From contig JAXRKP010000306.1 of assembly GCA_037039925.1 (NCBI GenBank), positions 181,001 to 245,000 on the forward strand: a stretch of DNA of 64,000 nt, in the 5' to 3' direction. Source of the stretch: Doris montereyensis. Its lineage: Eukaryota > Mollusca > Gastropoda > Nudibranchia > Dorididae. The position numbers were made by a program, and so were the translations under genes. Positions 1-11,164 of this stretch are shown piece after piece; position 1 is the stretch's first letter, and each line of letters opens with the position of its first letter. Under the pieces are notes generated by a model. It ran no database searches, had not been told where the DNA came from, and saw only the letters and a list, made by a program, of their open reading frames with translations.

Positions 1-165
1 GTAATGTTGTGAGCGTGTAATCACGGCGACACTGGTTCAAACCCCTGGCTGGCACAGGTGGGTTTTTTTTTCACCTTTGTATTCTTCGGAAAGGTACTTC
101 ACTCTTCTTTCCTCACTTGACTCAGGTGTGAATGAGTACCAGGTAGAGAAAGATTTTGTCAGAAT
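1..165 (+). mobile_element. tRNA-derived SINE (family A core), truncated by window start
   Basis: A B-box-like GGTTCAAACCC lies at 34-44. It is followed by a core with 'ggaaaggtacttcactc' and 'gactcaggtgtgaatgag', which recurs in diverged form in the SINE at 49,541-49,745 and, inverted, at 15,345-15,545. This arrangement of a tRNA-like head and a conserved core is typical of invertebrate tRNA SINEs. The 5' end lies outside the window and the 3' boundary is approximate. Family name not known. Confidence 0.6.
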
Positions 166-335
166 GTTAGTACGAAGTGCCTAACAGGCTAGTGTACTAT
201 ATGCTCCCCAAGGAGGTGAGCAATGTTTTGAATGAAATGGCCTTCTAGGGGATACATGATGTACAGTCGACGAGCGTGCACTTGTGCGGGGATGCGAACT
301 ATGAATCCATCTTTATCTTTTACCTTTATGTTCTT

Positions 336-660
336 CTAAAGATATCCGTTGCAATTCATTCGTGTCGGTTTTTGTATTTCCTTCAGTGTAGGCTGTGTAT
401 AATTGTTAGTTACAAAACGGGCTGCATTCCTTTGCACATTCTCAATTCCTTGTAGGTAGGTCTGTTGATGTGGGTCCCAGAGACATCTACCGTAATCTAA
501 GACTGGCTTTACTAAAGCCCTGTAGCATTTCTCTCTTACATTTTTAGGACAGTTGTAAAGGTTTCTTTTAAGGAAGGCCATAAAGCCATTTGCTTTTCTA
601 CATATTGCTTTAAGTTGTTCATTCCATTGCAATTCAGTTTGGTTCAATCTTATGTTTGAT
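336..660 (-). pseudogene. CR1/L2-type LINE fragment, C-terminal part of the reverse transcriptase protein
   Basis: The minus-strand frame reads as the post-RT region of CR1/L2-like ORF2 proteins: a stretch like 'FMAFLKRNLYNCPKNVREK', then 'YRALVKPVLDYGRCLWDPH', then 'IENVQRNAARFVTNNY'. These blocks (FLxRNLxxCPxxVK, LVRPxLEYxxxVWDP, VQRRAARFV) are standard in that clade. About 100 residues remain, with no catalytic RT motifs, so this is a 5'-truncated and decayed copy. Confidence 0.8.
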
Positions 661-1137
661 TAATTATACGGTAAATTACAATGCATATATGGACACACCC
701 TGATAAAGTCTATAATTGAAAACACGACTGTAAGCATCCGATGATCACGTGACACTTCTTGCTTGATGGGGGAGGAGGCGGGGGGGGGGGGGATATTGCT
801 CTTTCCTGTGGTAACGAAAGCTGTCGCGACATGGTAGAACTTGAATGTTATGAGTGCTTAGGGAACTGCAGCATAACCCTCCACCCCTTACAACTTTCAA
901 CTGTCGCCAAGTCACAGCACTATTCATAGTGCATTATCGGGGATAAAGACGTTTCTCTGCCTTCAACCAAATCAGATGCTCATTCACAATCACAACCCTA
1001 GCTACAGACAGAACGGAAAAGTTTCTCTTAAGCCTAAAAGCTCATAGAGCCAGAATATATCGTTGTTTTATTTTTGTAGCAATAAAGGGAATAGATGATG
1101 CAAGATCGCGAAAAGCATGTTAAGTGAGCCACTTTCA
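661..1137. other. No gene recognised
   Basis: Short frames only, plus an 11-12-base G run near 780. No domain, tRNA or transposon end recognised. Confidence 0.5.
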
Positions 1138-1275
1138 ACACATACATACAATGTTCATACATGTACATACATAAATATATACATTCATACACACATACAT
1201 ATATACATACATACATGATACTGATACATACATAGATCTACATACACGCAGATACACACATGTACATACATGTCC
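1138..1275. repeat. (ACAT)n-rich imperfect microsatellite
   Basis: Repeated acatacatac/atgtacatac units with point changes. Open frames across it are composition artefacts. Confidence 0.85.
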
Positions 1276-1367
1276 GTGCCTTCAATAAAAGTAATTGAAT
1301 ACAAATTGTGTATTAATGTTGTGTTGTTTTAAATCAATCACGAATTTAAACGTGTGCGTGCGCTTTT

Positions 1368-1381
1368 GGTTAAGGCAAAAC
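1368..1381 (+). repeat. Target-site duplication, 3' side of RTE-like LINE copy 1
   Basis: ggttaaggcaaaac here matches ggttaaggcaacac at 4,727-4,740 with one mismatch. The two copies bracket the LINE exactly, as expected from target-primed reverse transcription. Confidence 0.75.
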
Positions 1382-1426
1382 TTTCTTTCTCTAACAGCTC
1401 ACATTCTACCTTCCGGTGTATGGGTT

Positions 1427-1981
1427 TCAGATGCCCGAAATGATCTTTCTCCAGGCTGCCTTGTCCTGACATTTTCTATTTCCTTCCGTGAAAGTTAAAT
1501 TTCTTTTCGTTAATGCCTCTTTTATATCTTCTTTCCACTTTTTCCGAGGTCTGTCTTTTGTTCTTTTACCTTGAATTTTAGCACTGTATACTGATTTAGC
1601 TATTCTATTGTCATTCATTCTGTTAACATACCCAAACCATCTCAGTTGATTCATTTCTATCTTAGTTTTTATGCTACCTGCTTTGGTTTGATCTCTTATT
1701 GTTGTGTTTCTGATTTTGTCTCTTTTAATTTTTCCTACTACTCTTCTTAGATATTTCATTTCGGCTGCCTGCACTCTACTGTGTTCCCCACTGTCTAAGG
1801 TCCAGGTTTCACTGCCATAGAGAAGAGTAGGACAACAAACTGTGTTGTATACTGCCATTTTTGTTTTTGTTGACAATTCTTGTTTACCTACAAATGCCTT
1901 TCCTGGATGGTTATATATTGCACTTGCCTTTTGGATTCTCTGGCTGATTTCTTCTCTTAGTTTCCCCCCTGAGTTAATCAT
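1427..1981 (-). pseudogene. LINE copy 1: region after the reverse transcriptase
   Basis: An open frame of 184 residues. It includes 'CCPTLLYGSETWTLDS', 'VQAAEMKYLRRVVGK' and 'MNQLRWFGYVNRM', which are the recurrent blocks at the C-terminus of RTE-like and related LINE proteins (LLYGSETW, KYLRRVxG, RWFGHVxRM). A basic stretch rich in Lys and Arg follows. It is out of frame with the RT segment upstream. The same blocks occur in copy 4 at 60,893-61,250. Confidence 0.8.
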
Positions 1982-1986
1982 TACTC

Positions 1987-3309
1987 TTAAGCAATTGTAG
2001 CTTTGAACTTTTCCAAATTCTCCCTGCTTAATTTAAGATTTTGTGTTTTAGCTTCCCTAGTTACTAGCATTGTTTTGATTTTCTTTGCATTTAGTCTCAT
2101 TCCTCTTTTATTTAATTCATTATTCATTATGTAGATATTTGACTGGAGGTCCCTTTCTGATTTTGCAAACAGAACTATATCATCAGCAAATGAAAGCATT
2201 GATACATTTACTGGTTTGAGCTTCCACATACCTACATTCATTTTTCTTCATGTTTGAGGATGTTTTTGCGACTGAATCCATAAATGTGATAAGCAAAAGA
2301 GGACTTAGGATACAACCCTGTCTTCCTCCTATATCTACATCAAATTCTTCAGATACATTTCCAGCTATTCTCACTGCACATGCTGGTTTATTGTAAAAAC
2401 TTTTAATGGCTTCTATTACATTTTGCTCTAAATTGTGTTCTTTTAAAGAATGCCATAGTTCGTCCCTCCTCACAGTGTCAAATGCCTTTTCTAAGTCAAT
2501 AAAACCCATGTGCAAGTCAACGTTTCTCTCAAGGAATTTTTCTATTATTTGTCTAATTGTAAATATGTGGTCTTGTATACTTCTTCCTGGTCTAAATCCA
2601 CTCTGATGCTCTTCAATCTGATCCTCTACTCTTTTTCTTAGTCTTATTTCCAAAATCCTGGCATACACTTTCCTGGTACGCTAAGTAGTAATATCCCTCT
2701 ATAGTTTGAGCATTCCATAGTTGATTCTTTCTTATGTATTAGTACTACCGTTCCCTTTTTCCAGTCGTCTGGCACTTGTTTGGACTTCCATGCTTGTTGA
2801 CATATTGCATGTAGTAGTTTGTCTGCCTCTCTCCCTTGGTTTTTAATCATTTCTGGATAAACTTGATCTGCTCCTGGGGCTTTTCCTAATTTCACTTTTC
2901 TTATAGCTGTTTGGATTTCTTCAGCTGTTTCATCTCGATTACTTGTTACTCTTAATAATTGGTCTGTACCCCTTGTTTCATATGTTCTGGAGTGATTATG
3001 TAATTGTTGAAAATACTTCCTCCACGTTTCCATGATTTTGCTGTCTCCTTTCATTATTTCTCCTTTGGCATTCTTAATTCGTCGTATTGGGCATGCTTTG
3101 GTCTTTCTTATGCTCTTCATTGCTCCCCAGAACAGCTTTTGATTTCCTTGATAGCTTTCTTGAAGTCTTTGTCCAAACTCTTCCCACTGTTCCTGTTTTG
3201 CTTTCCTAACTTCCTCTTCGGCGATAGTTATTTTACTCATGTGTCTTTGTTTGCAAGTATTTCTTTCAGGCATCTTTCTTTTCTTTGATCTTAGTCTTGA
3301 CATTCTCAT
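1987..3309 (-). pseudogene. LINE copy 1: reverse transcriptase domain in several frames
   Basis: Successive minus-strand frames give the RT motifs in order. 'WKKGTVVLIHKK' and 'CSNYRGILLLS' lie in the 2,644-3,309 frame. 'HQSGFRPGRSIQDHIFTIRQ', 'FIDLEKAFDTVRRDELW' and 'GGRQGCILSPLL' lie in 2,183-2,668. 'MLSFADDIVLFAKSERD', with the catalytic ADD, lies in 1,987-2,241. Three frames are needed, so at least two frameshifts have occurred. Motifs FADD and QGCxLSPLL are diagnostic of non-LTR RT. Confidence 0.85.
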
Positions 3310-3338
3310 TCTACCATGCTGTTCTTTTCCTATCTCCT

Positions 3339-4340
3339 TTAATTTGTTTCCCTACCACATACCTCTTCAGTACAACTGAGAAGTGTTTCTTTATATATTT
3401 GCCACTTTTCTTCTATTGTGCTTTCCTTCAGATCCATCTGTCTTTCATTGATAGATCTTTTTATCCTGAATTGGTACATTTGTTTTACCGTTGGTTTATT
3501 TAGTTGTTCTATTTTGATTTTAGTAGCTTTCTTCACTTTCCTTTTCTGTTTGTTTTCTTCAGTTAATAATCTCATTTTGGAGATCACTAGGTGATGATCA
3601 CTAAATATTTCAGCTGGTCTGCTTACTCTAGCATCCAATGTACTGTAAAAAGGGAGCTGCTAACTAGACTCTATTATGTAGTCTATCATTGACTTTTCAC
3701 ATCTTTTTTAATTTACTCTTGTATATATGTGAATATCTTTATGAGAAAAAAATGTGTTAGCTATTTTCATGTTCTTTACGCAAAAATCTATTCTCTCTCC
3801 GTTTGGAGAATTTGTTGTCTCTCCTTTTTTACCTATTACTCCTCCTGATGTTTCTACATTGTTGCCTACTCTAGCGTTTAAATCTGCTAAAACCATTAAA
3901 TTCCTGTTTGGGTTTGAGATTCTCTGCTGCTATTTGTAAATCATTTTCGAAGATATCTTTTTCTTCTTTGGTGGCATCTTCGTTTGGTCCATGAGCTATT
4001 TAAAATTTAATTTCTCTTCCTTTTGGTTTAATATTTACCTCTAATAGCCGTGGGCTTACAAATTTCCAACTTTCTAGTAGCATTTCTTGCCTTTTATGCA
4101 TTAGGAGGCCTGCTCCTGCTCTAGCTCTATCTTTGACATCTACTCCTGAGAAGATTAAAATATGATTTAGTCCTACATTTTCTATTCCTTGTCCTTTTTT
4201 CTTTGTTTCTGTAATAGCCAAAATGTACTTTGAATTTGTTCATTTTTTCCGCTAATTCTAACTCCTTTCCATTAATTGCCCTAACATTCCATGTTCCAAA
4301 AATTACAGTCCGTGTTCTTTTCCAGAGTCGTCTTCGAAAG
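3339..4340 (-). pseudogene. LINE copy 1: apurinic-type endonuclease domain, broken
   Basis: In element order: 'FGTWNVRAINGKELELAEKM' (from about 4,305), 'ITETKKKG' and a segment with 'AGLLMHKRQ' (4,000-4,221), 'VLADLNARVGNN' and 'NGERIDFCVKN' (3,708-3,896), and 'SDHHLVISKMRLL' (3,339-3,638). These correspond to TWNVR, ETK, D-x-NA and SDHHLV of AP endonuclease-like LINE domains. Internal stops and frame changes break it. Confidence 0.8.
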
Positions 4341-4470
4341 TTCAAGCCGGGTATATCATTGTATATATTACTTTGAATCAGGTTGCTTTGGATAAGTAGG
4401 GGATTAGCCCACTGTACCCTTGGTAGATGGTGGGGCTGCCACACTGAGGCCCCATACCGGGCCTTGTTAT

Positions 4471-4665
4471 TTTCTGTCAGGGTTAACTCCCTTAGCCTTT
4501 AGTCATTCAAGACCAGCCTGCAAGGCAGCAGGTTGATATTTTCTGTCAGGGTTAGCTCCCTTAGCCTTTGTCAGTCAAGACCGGCCTGCAAAGCAGCAGT
4601 TTGTTTTCTTTCAGGGTTAACTCCCTTAGCCTTTGGTCAGCCAAGACCTGCCTGCAAGGCAGCAG
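4471..4665 (-). repeat. Three 65-69-bp monomers in the 5' region of LINE copy 1
   Basis: Units begin near 4,471, 4,540 and 4,605, each with 'cagggttaactccc', 'ttagcctttggtca' and 'gcctgcaaggcagcag'. They lie upstream of the endonuclease in element orientation, where promoter monomers sit in some LINEs. The same three units are present in copy 4 at 63,644-63,840, so they belong to the element and not to the insertion site. Confidence 0.85.
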
Positions 4666-4726
4666 GAGACTCGTGGAGGGCGGGCTCATCCACTCCCCGT
4701 ACAGGTGCTTACCTGTCCACTGCCCG

Positions 4727-4740
4727 GGTTAAGGCAACAC
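4727..4740 (+). repeat. Target-site duplication, 5' side of LINE copy 1
   Basis: ggttaaggcaacac, one mismatch from 1,368-1,381. It directly abuts the last element bases. Confidence 0.75.
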
Positions 4741-5950
4741 AAATTAATTAAATAGCTGAAATGTGACATTGCTCAAAATAAGATAAAAAGCTGTCACTCA
4801 TTTCCTCCTTTTTTTCAAACTTCTTCCTTTTCCTCTTTTCTTGTTAGTTTCACCGCGACGTTTTCTGAAGTTTTGTCAAATAATTGATTTTAGAGACTGA
4901 TCATTACTAAACTTAATTTGATTTTTTCAATTTTATCTTAGTCAGACACTTTTACAGGCGACTCTAAATGAGGATGCACCGTAGACATTAGGAAGATGCA
5001 TAACTCTAGCAGAGATGACGAACGAAAGCTGTCTGCTTTTATTTCTTTGATGTGTACACACACATACAGCGAGGCCAAGCCTCAAAGGAACAATGTAGCG
5101 CAGCAATCTGTTGATTTCTGTCGTTCATATCAATTTTGAGTTGAAAAGCACAGTGCACAAATCAATTCAACTATTTTATTGCCCAGGTAAATGGAAAGTA
5201 TTTATATGTGTTCACAAGTGTATGAATGCATTTATCGTGTTTCTTACGAGGTTGCACCAAGCCTCCGTGGTCACTCATAGGCCCAATAAAAAATATTAAC
5301 CGGAACTGACCCTACACTAGGCTATCTAATGTCAGGATAGGCTAATCTCTGCTCTCGAGTAGTACGAAGAGATCCTCTGAAAGTTGTCTCGCTACTCACT
5401 TCCCGCCTTTTATTGGCAATTGGGATATGATCAAATCATATGATGAATGATTAATTTAGGCCTAACAATAACAACGCACACAAGAGAAAGATGGAAGAAA
5501 GGAGGAGGAGGGGACAAAATCACCACCCTTAGCCTTAGATCAACAATGCAATCTCCAATCCCGTCAAGATTTCGATATAGTTGAAGAATCTAAGCTAGAT
5601 CAAGCTCAGTATGTATCATTATCTCTACATCTTCAGAAACAGTCTAACAATTTGGTAGGACTTCCATGATCGTACAACCAGGTTTTTTTTCCGCTGGTGA
5701 CTTTAATTCAATATAAAATAAAGATGATACTTATCAAACCATCTTTACATATTATTCTAGTACATTTCAATGGAAGAAAAGTAGTTTTTAGACAATAATC
5801 CAAAGAGAAATACAGAGTCTAGCCTACAGCCTGCACACAGCGGCCACTTTATTTCTTTCTCGCTGGTTTCACTGTCGGCAACATAAAATTTAGGATGTTT
5901 TCCTGCTTAAACTCTACGGGAATGCCTAGCAACAGGAAATACCTATCAAC
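4741..5950. other. No gene recognised
   Basis: Only short, low-complexity frames. No transposon protein motif, splice-consistent exon or RNA gene seen. Confidence 0.5.
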
Positions 5951-5956
5951 AAAGCT

Positions 5957-6280
5957 CTTGCTATGCGTTTCCCTGGCGACCTACGCTGGCCTTGGATGGG
6001 GGGGGGGGGTTGGGTCATTCAGGGGGAGCTTATGTGTCAGGTTAAGGGAGCAGGGTAAGTGATGGTTGATAGATGGTTAATAATAAAAATGTATGTTCAC
6101 CCCTAGCATTAAGACTATTGCTATGCGTTTCCCCAGTGACCTACACTTGCCTCGGATGGGGGGGGGGGGTCGTTCAGAGGGGAGCTTATGAGTCAGGTTA
6201 AGGGAGCAAGGTAAGTGATGGTTGATAGATGGTTAACAGTAAAATATATCTTGCTCGCCTTTAGGTGTCCGGCCCTCGGT
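5957..6280. repeat. Tandem duplication, two units with a 160-bp offset
   Basis: 'ctatgcgtttccc' begins at 5,961 and again at 6,121. Both units continue with an 11-13-base G run, 'gagcttatg', 'tcaggttaagggagca' and 'taagtgatggttgatagatgg'. The units are clearly homologous with scattered substitutions. The second unit abuts the decayed Merlin transposase. Confidence 0.85.
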
Positions 6281-6419
6281 AAACTTGTTCTATCTCTCGA
6301 AGGAGGTTCAAGAAGACATCCCTTTAGACAGGCTGCTTTCTGCGCCACATATACTCACCAAGATGGAGAGCAAAGTGCTTGGGTCTCGTGTGGCTAGAGG
6401 GCAGGGAGCGTTTGGTGGC

Positions 6420-7191
6420 TCACCACGTGGATTCAATTTTGTTGGTGGGCGCTGCCATGTCAGGGTGGATGAAATTCTCTGAATAATTCACCGTGAGGGG
6501 ACGAAAGCCGAGTGTGTTCAATTTATTGTTAGAGGCAAAACAGTCAGTGTTAATAATTGTGCCCTTCTCTACTTTATCTACAATTATTTGGCACAATGTG
6601 TCCTCTCTTCTATCTACCACTGGAACTAAAAAAACATTCATTCGTTTCTCTACAAATACCACCTAAAACCCACTGTCCATCTACTATCCTACCTCTATTA
6701 TACTTACGCTTTCCAAATTTGGCCTTGTCTATTTCTACCGTGAAATTTAACCTCCCAATTCTTAAACCCATCCATATTACAACGTCTCTACACATACCTC
6801 CCTACAATATGAAAAGAAATTGACGACAGTCTCGCTAGTTGTTTCTTGACAGCCGTAACTATCTCCAGAGGTTTCTAAAATTGCTCTCTTGATAGTCAAC
6901 TGTTGAAGAAACAAGTAAACGAGCGCTAACGCCTTCTTTAGAGTTATTTTTATCCTTCAAAAAAGTTTTTTTTACCGCTTCCACCCGATACTTACCACCA
7001 GACTTCTTGCATGTTCTCTTACCACAATAAAATGCAATCGGTATGGTTTTATTGTAGATTGTGTTTTCTCTTTCGTCACAGTCGTTAATTCGCACGTATA
7101 GTTTGGACACAACGCGCGTTTGGGTAAAACCCTGTACAGTTGGCAAACTGCGATTGTCGAATACAAACAGTCCGTCTTTAATTTTATGCAT
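6420..7191 (-). pseudogene. Merlin-family (IS1016/IS1595-like) DDE transposase, fossil
   Basis: Minus-strand frames give successive parts of an ISXO2/IS1595-type transposase, which in eukaryotes is the Merlin superfamily. A zinc-ribbon-like 'CPNYTCELTTVTKEK' lies near 7,100, then 'YCGKRTCKKSGGKYRVEAV' near 7,000. Next come 'EIDKAKFGKRKYNRGRIVDG' followed by 'QWVLGGICRE' (6,610-6,750). Last are 'VVDRREDTLCQIIVDKV', 'TIINTDCFASNN' and 'LTVNYSENFIHPD...TNKIEST' (6,420-6,620). EIDxxKFGKRK, TDxxxxY-like and N-x-IES are family hallmarks. At least three frames are used, so it cannot encode a working enzyme. Terminal inverted repeats were not found. Confidence 0.8.
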
Positions 7192-7198
7192 AATGGGA

Positions 7199-7745
7199 CC
7201 TTCTAGTTCTAGCTCATATAGTTTCTGAGTTATGCCTATTTTGATTCTAGGAAATCAGATTTTATTCCTTCATATGTTTGTTATTAAATGTCATATTTTC
7301 ACAGTTAATAGTAATACATTATATATACTAAACACAATTTTAATGTACTTTACAGCATTAAGCTCAGAATTACCTTCAATTTGATGTATTTTTGAACCTT
7401 ATAGCTCATATAATTTCCGATTTATTCCTATTTTGGTTCTAGGAAATTGGATTTTATTTCATCATATTTTTGTTATTAAATGTTATTTATTTACAATTAA
7501 TAGTAATCCAGATAATACACAATTTTAATGTACTTTACAGCATGACGCTCATAATTACCTTTAATTTGATGCATGCTTGAACTTTCTAGCTCATATAGTT
7601 TCCAATTTATTCCTATTTTTGTTCTAGGAAATTTTTTCCTTCATATTTTTGTTATCAAATGTCACATTTTCACAATTAATAGTAATTCATATAGAAAACA
7701 CACAATTAATTTCTTGTATGTATGAACTTTCTAGCTTCTGTACTT
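7199..7745. repeat. Tandem repeat, about 185-200-bp units, nearly three copies
   Basis: Units start near 7,199, 7,398 and 7,582, each opening with 'tagctcatatagttt' and continuing with 'ttctaggaaat', 'ttgttattaaatgtc', 'acaattaatagtaat' and 'acaattttaatgtac'. A fourth, incomplete start is near 7,727. It lies directly beside the Merlin transposase on its 5' side, so it may be part of that element's non-coding arm; this link is inference. Confidence 0.8.
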
Positions 7746-8495
7746 TTATCCCAAATTTTGTTCAACGTTCCCTTGAAAATCTGACTATATAGAGAATTTG
7801 TCATTTTTTACCTCGGTTGGCGTTTAAATGGCTCTGCAGATGAAAAATTAAATTCAAAATCATCCCAAAAAAATTAGGCATGATTTATACTAGGCTTTCT
7901 GTGGATTTACTTGAGTTGAACATTGACATTAATCTGATGTACATTTTGTGACCATGCAAATATGACATTCCCAACCATAATTCTTGAAGAATATCCATGT
8001 TTGAGTAATTTTTCAAGACAAGAATTCACTATTTCATATCTTTTTTAAATACAGAAGGTATTGACTTTTCCTATTTTTTATCCAACAGTAACTACTTCCT
8101 AGTAAAATATGTTCTCATTTCATTGTTTATTCTTTTCTTTATAAATATTTTTGTTGTATGCCGAACATGACGCGAAATTTTTCAAAGTTCAATAAATTTT
8201 GACAACTCATATCTTCGTTATTTATTCATTGATTTTGATGAAATAAAGTTTGTTCTTCTTGTTTTGGTGACCTCTGTGAATATGGCATAACATACAATGT
8301 TAAGGCTTAAATTAATTTTGGCTTGTGGTACCTACAATCAGTCAGTCTATAACTCTATTGGTACTTGTCTCACTCACTCATTGAACTGCATGTGTTCTGG
8401 CCGTTATCGTTAGTCCTCAGTCCCGGACATCCATTGTCGCAATACTGTCACACGATCCATGATTGCCCCACATTGAAAATAGCTCCTCCCACTAT
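7746..8495. other. No gene recognised
   Basis: AT-rich sequence with short frames only. No recognised repeat family or coding signal. Confidence 0.5.
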
Positions 8496-8500
8496 CTCAT

Positions 8501-8501
<1 letters not shown>

Positions 8502-8538
<37 letters not shown>

Positions 8539-8540
8539 TT
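8502..8540. repeat. (CTTT)n microsatellite
   Basis: About ten uninterrupted tttc units. Confidence 0.95.
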
Positions 8541-9770
8541 TATCCCCTGCAAAAACCATGCCCTAACTTTTTATCTCACCCTTTTATTATGTCCCTTGGG
8601 TGGTACCCCAACTACGGAAGTCCTTCCAACAATTTAAGAGAGAATTTATGCCTTGTTCATCCCATCATTCAGTCCTGTCTATCCCAAGTTGTAAAAATAT
8701 CCCTTTTAAGTCTCTTTACTCTGTTGAATCTAATTAGAGCTAGATTCTTTTTGTTTAGTGTTTTGATTCTAAAAAATAAAAATGAAAAACTTTTCAGTGG
8801 GAAGTTTGGTAGTTGGGCACACCCAGGGGAGACAACAAAGAGGGTATTTCTTAAAGAATGGTTTTTTTTTGGGGGGGGGGGGGAGGTAAGAGTGGATTAT
8901 TAGGGAAGTTGTTTTTCAGTTTAAAAGCACTATTATTGTGTGGGGAGATATGTCACGGATTATGGACATTTTGGCCAACTTGACACTAGACAGTGTGACA
9001 TCGGAGATTAAGGCCAAACAATCTATTAGCATTAGTTTTTTGAGACATTGTAGTGACTGACATTTGTATGCTTATTAAATATCACTGACCATATTTCTAC
9101 TTATATATGAAAGTGAAACTCAGTATTAAACGTAGTGTCGATAACCACCGGAAATTTACGGTGGCAAAGGTCGGGTTCAATCACCATAAAATCCTTGGAG
9201 AGCTGTTTTTTAAATAAAATTACAAAGCCATTGATCTGCCATCAGACAGAGGTAGACAGACACGACAGATAGAGACAGAGAGTGTGCTCATTTTTTCGAC
9301 TGCAATGCAATGGTGAGAGAGAATGTATGTGTTAATGTGAAACGGTGACAGCTACACCCATCCTTCTATTACAATCCATGTTTATATCAGGAGAAGTGTG
9401 CCTCTGGCCTAGATTCTAGACCTATACCTATAGTTATACATGTTAGCCAAAAACACTAATTTAACAATAATACCTAACAGCCGGAGATCTCCTGATGAGA
9501 ATTAACGAGTTGTCCTTACTACTGGAGGATAAACACCAGTCGTTATCCACTGAAGAATCGCCAATAACCACCGTAGAAGCCACCGGAGCTCGCCCCTGTC
9601 AGAACTGATGAAATGACGATAACCAACGGAGATGTCGGTAGCACTTGATCACTTCTAGATAATCACCAGATTTTTCCATGGCACTTGACAACTTGCAAAT
9701 TACCTACGGACTTTAGGCAGTAGTTGACATCAGTAAAAGGTTATCTAATTTGCATTATAGGACTTATATT
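8541..9770. other. No gene recognised; weak CCACCGGA-like motif repetition
   Basis: An 11-12-base G run near 8,870. From about 9,140 to 9,720 the words 'ataaccaccgga', 'ataaccaccgta', 'ataaccaacgga' and 'ataatcaccaga' recur at irregular spacing, which could be a very degenerate tandem repeat. No coding feature recognised. Confidence 0.35.
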
Positions 9771-9834
9771 TTAGGTGCTATATATAGTAAATAATAACAG
9801 ATTTACCATAATATATATTCTAGGCCTATACCTA

Positions 9835-11164
9835 AAGTTTTTAAGTATTTGGAAAACCTCGTGTATTGTCCCAGTCCCCAAAAAGAAACCTGTTACCAAT
9901 ATGAATGACCTCCGCCCCATAGCATTAACGGCATGTATATCCTATAAAAATAATTGAAAAAGTAATTCTTTGCACATTACAAATCTGGTTGACAATTTTA
10001 TCGATCCTTTGCAGTTTGCATAAAGGAAACATAGATCTGTTGATGATGCTTTGGTACATGTATTAAATTCTATTTACTCACATCTTGAGAAAAAGGCAGT
10101 TCTAACCGAATTATGTTTTACGATTTTTCTAGTGCATTTAACACCATCCAACCACACATACTCACTGAAAAGCTCCTTAAAATTAAAGTCAATGCTAACA
10201 CCTTTCTTTGGATTTTAGATTACCTCAGCAACCGCCCACAATTTGTCAAAATGTATGCGTTCATCTTCCCCCTTTCTCTTAGAAAATCAAACCAAACCTC
10301 CCGTTGACCTAACTTCTGACACATTATATTATATATACTATTACTAATAATACTGGTGCTCCCAGGGTATAGAATTATCCCCATTTCTCTTCTCGCTGTA
10401 CACCGCAGACTAGATCCAAACATGACGACATCATCATAGACAAATATGCGGACAATACTGGGGAAATCGGACTTATAATTAATGACAATGACAATAACTA
10501 TTTAAGTGAAGTAGACAATTTTGTGAGCTGGTGCGACCAAAACTACATTGAATTAAATATTTTAAAAACTAAGGAAATGATAATTGATTTCCTGAAAAAT
10601 AAAATTGAACCCTCCCCAGTCACCATAAAAGGGATAGAAATTGAGTGAGCACAGAGCTACAAGTATTTAGGAATAATAATTGATAACACATTGAATTGGA
10701 CTGAGAACACAGACAACATCATGAAAAAGCAAACACACGGCTATATTGCATGAGAAAACACATCTTTTCAAGTAGATACACACCTATTACAAATGTTCTA
10801 TTCGTCAGTTATATGTTCAGTGTTGACCTTTGGGCTTCCCAGTTGGGGTGGGAACATAACTAAATTTGATAGGAGGAGACTTGACGGGGTGATCAGAAAG
10901 GCAGGGGGGCTGATTGGGAACACACAGGACTCATTTGACACAGTTTATGAACGACTTATAACCAAAAAACTGACTGATATCGCTGATGACGAAACTCATC
11001 CACTTCGTGCAGATATTGACTGTCTAAAAATAATTAGAAGTGGTAGGTTCAGAGTCCCAGGGGCCAACACAAACAGATACCTGAATTCATTCATTCCATC
11101 AGCAGTCAAGATTTTTAACAAAACAAATGGACGCGGGGGTTGGATATGGATGAATGAGCTTTGA
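9835..11164 (+). pseudogene. L2/CR1-like reverse transcriptase, frameshifted
   Basis: Motifs appear in order: 'SIWKTSCIVPVPKKK' with 'MNDLRPIAL' (9,840-9,940), 'FYDFSSAFNTIQPHIL' (10,113-10,170), 'IIDKYADNTGEIGLI' (about 10,435-10,480), 'SYKYLGIIIDNTLNW' (about 10,648-10,700), and 'CSVLTFGLPSWGGN' followed by 'YLNSFIPSAVKIFNK' (10,793-11,125). The catalytic YADD has become YADN, so the enzyme would be inactive even without the frame breaks. The final frame ends with a TGA in the first 3' UTR repeat unit. Confidence 0.8.

Larger units (their letters stand above)
1382..4726 (-). mobile_element. RTE-like LINE, copy 1 (complete length, decayed)
   Basis: A minus-strand non-LTR retrotransposon of about 3.35 kb bounded by a 14-bp target-site duplication. 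In element order it has a 5' region with three 65-69-bp monomers (4,471-4,665), an apurinic-type endonuclease, a reverse transcriptase, and a C-terminal region ending in a short GAAA-rich tail. The reading frame is broken by several frameshifts and stops, so it is inactive. Endonuclease and RT sequence style resembles the RTE/BovB group ('craniofacial development protein 2-like' in automated annotation); clade placement is an inference. Related copies are at 19,553-20,170, 58,258-59,677 and 60,801-63,891. Confidence 0.85.

Noticed and set aside
1427..4444. A host 'craniofacial development protein' gene
   Set aside because: Automated pipelines often use that name, but the endonuclease, RT, 5' monomers and target-site duplication show a LINE.
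8365..8903. Two overlapping 90-146-codon + strand frames
   Set aside because: Both run through a (CTTT)n tract and a G run, and have no motif.
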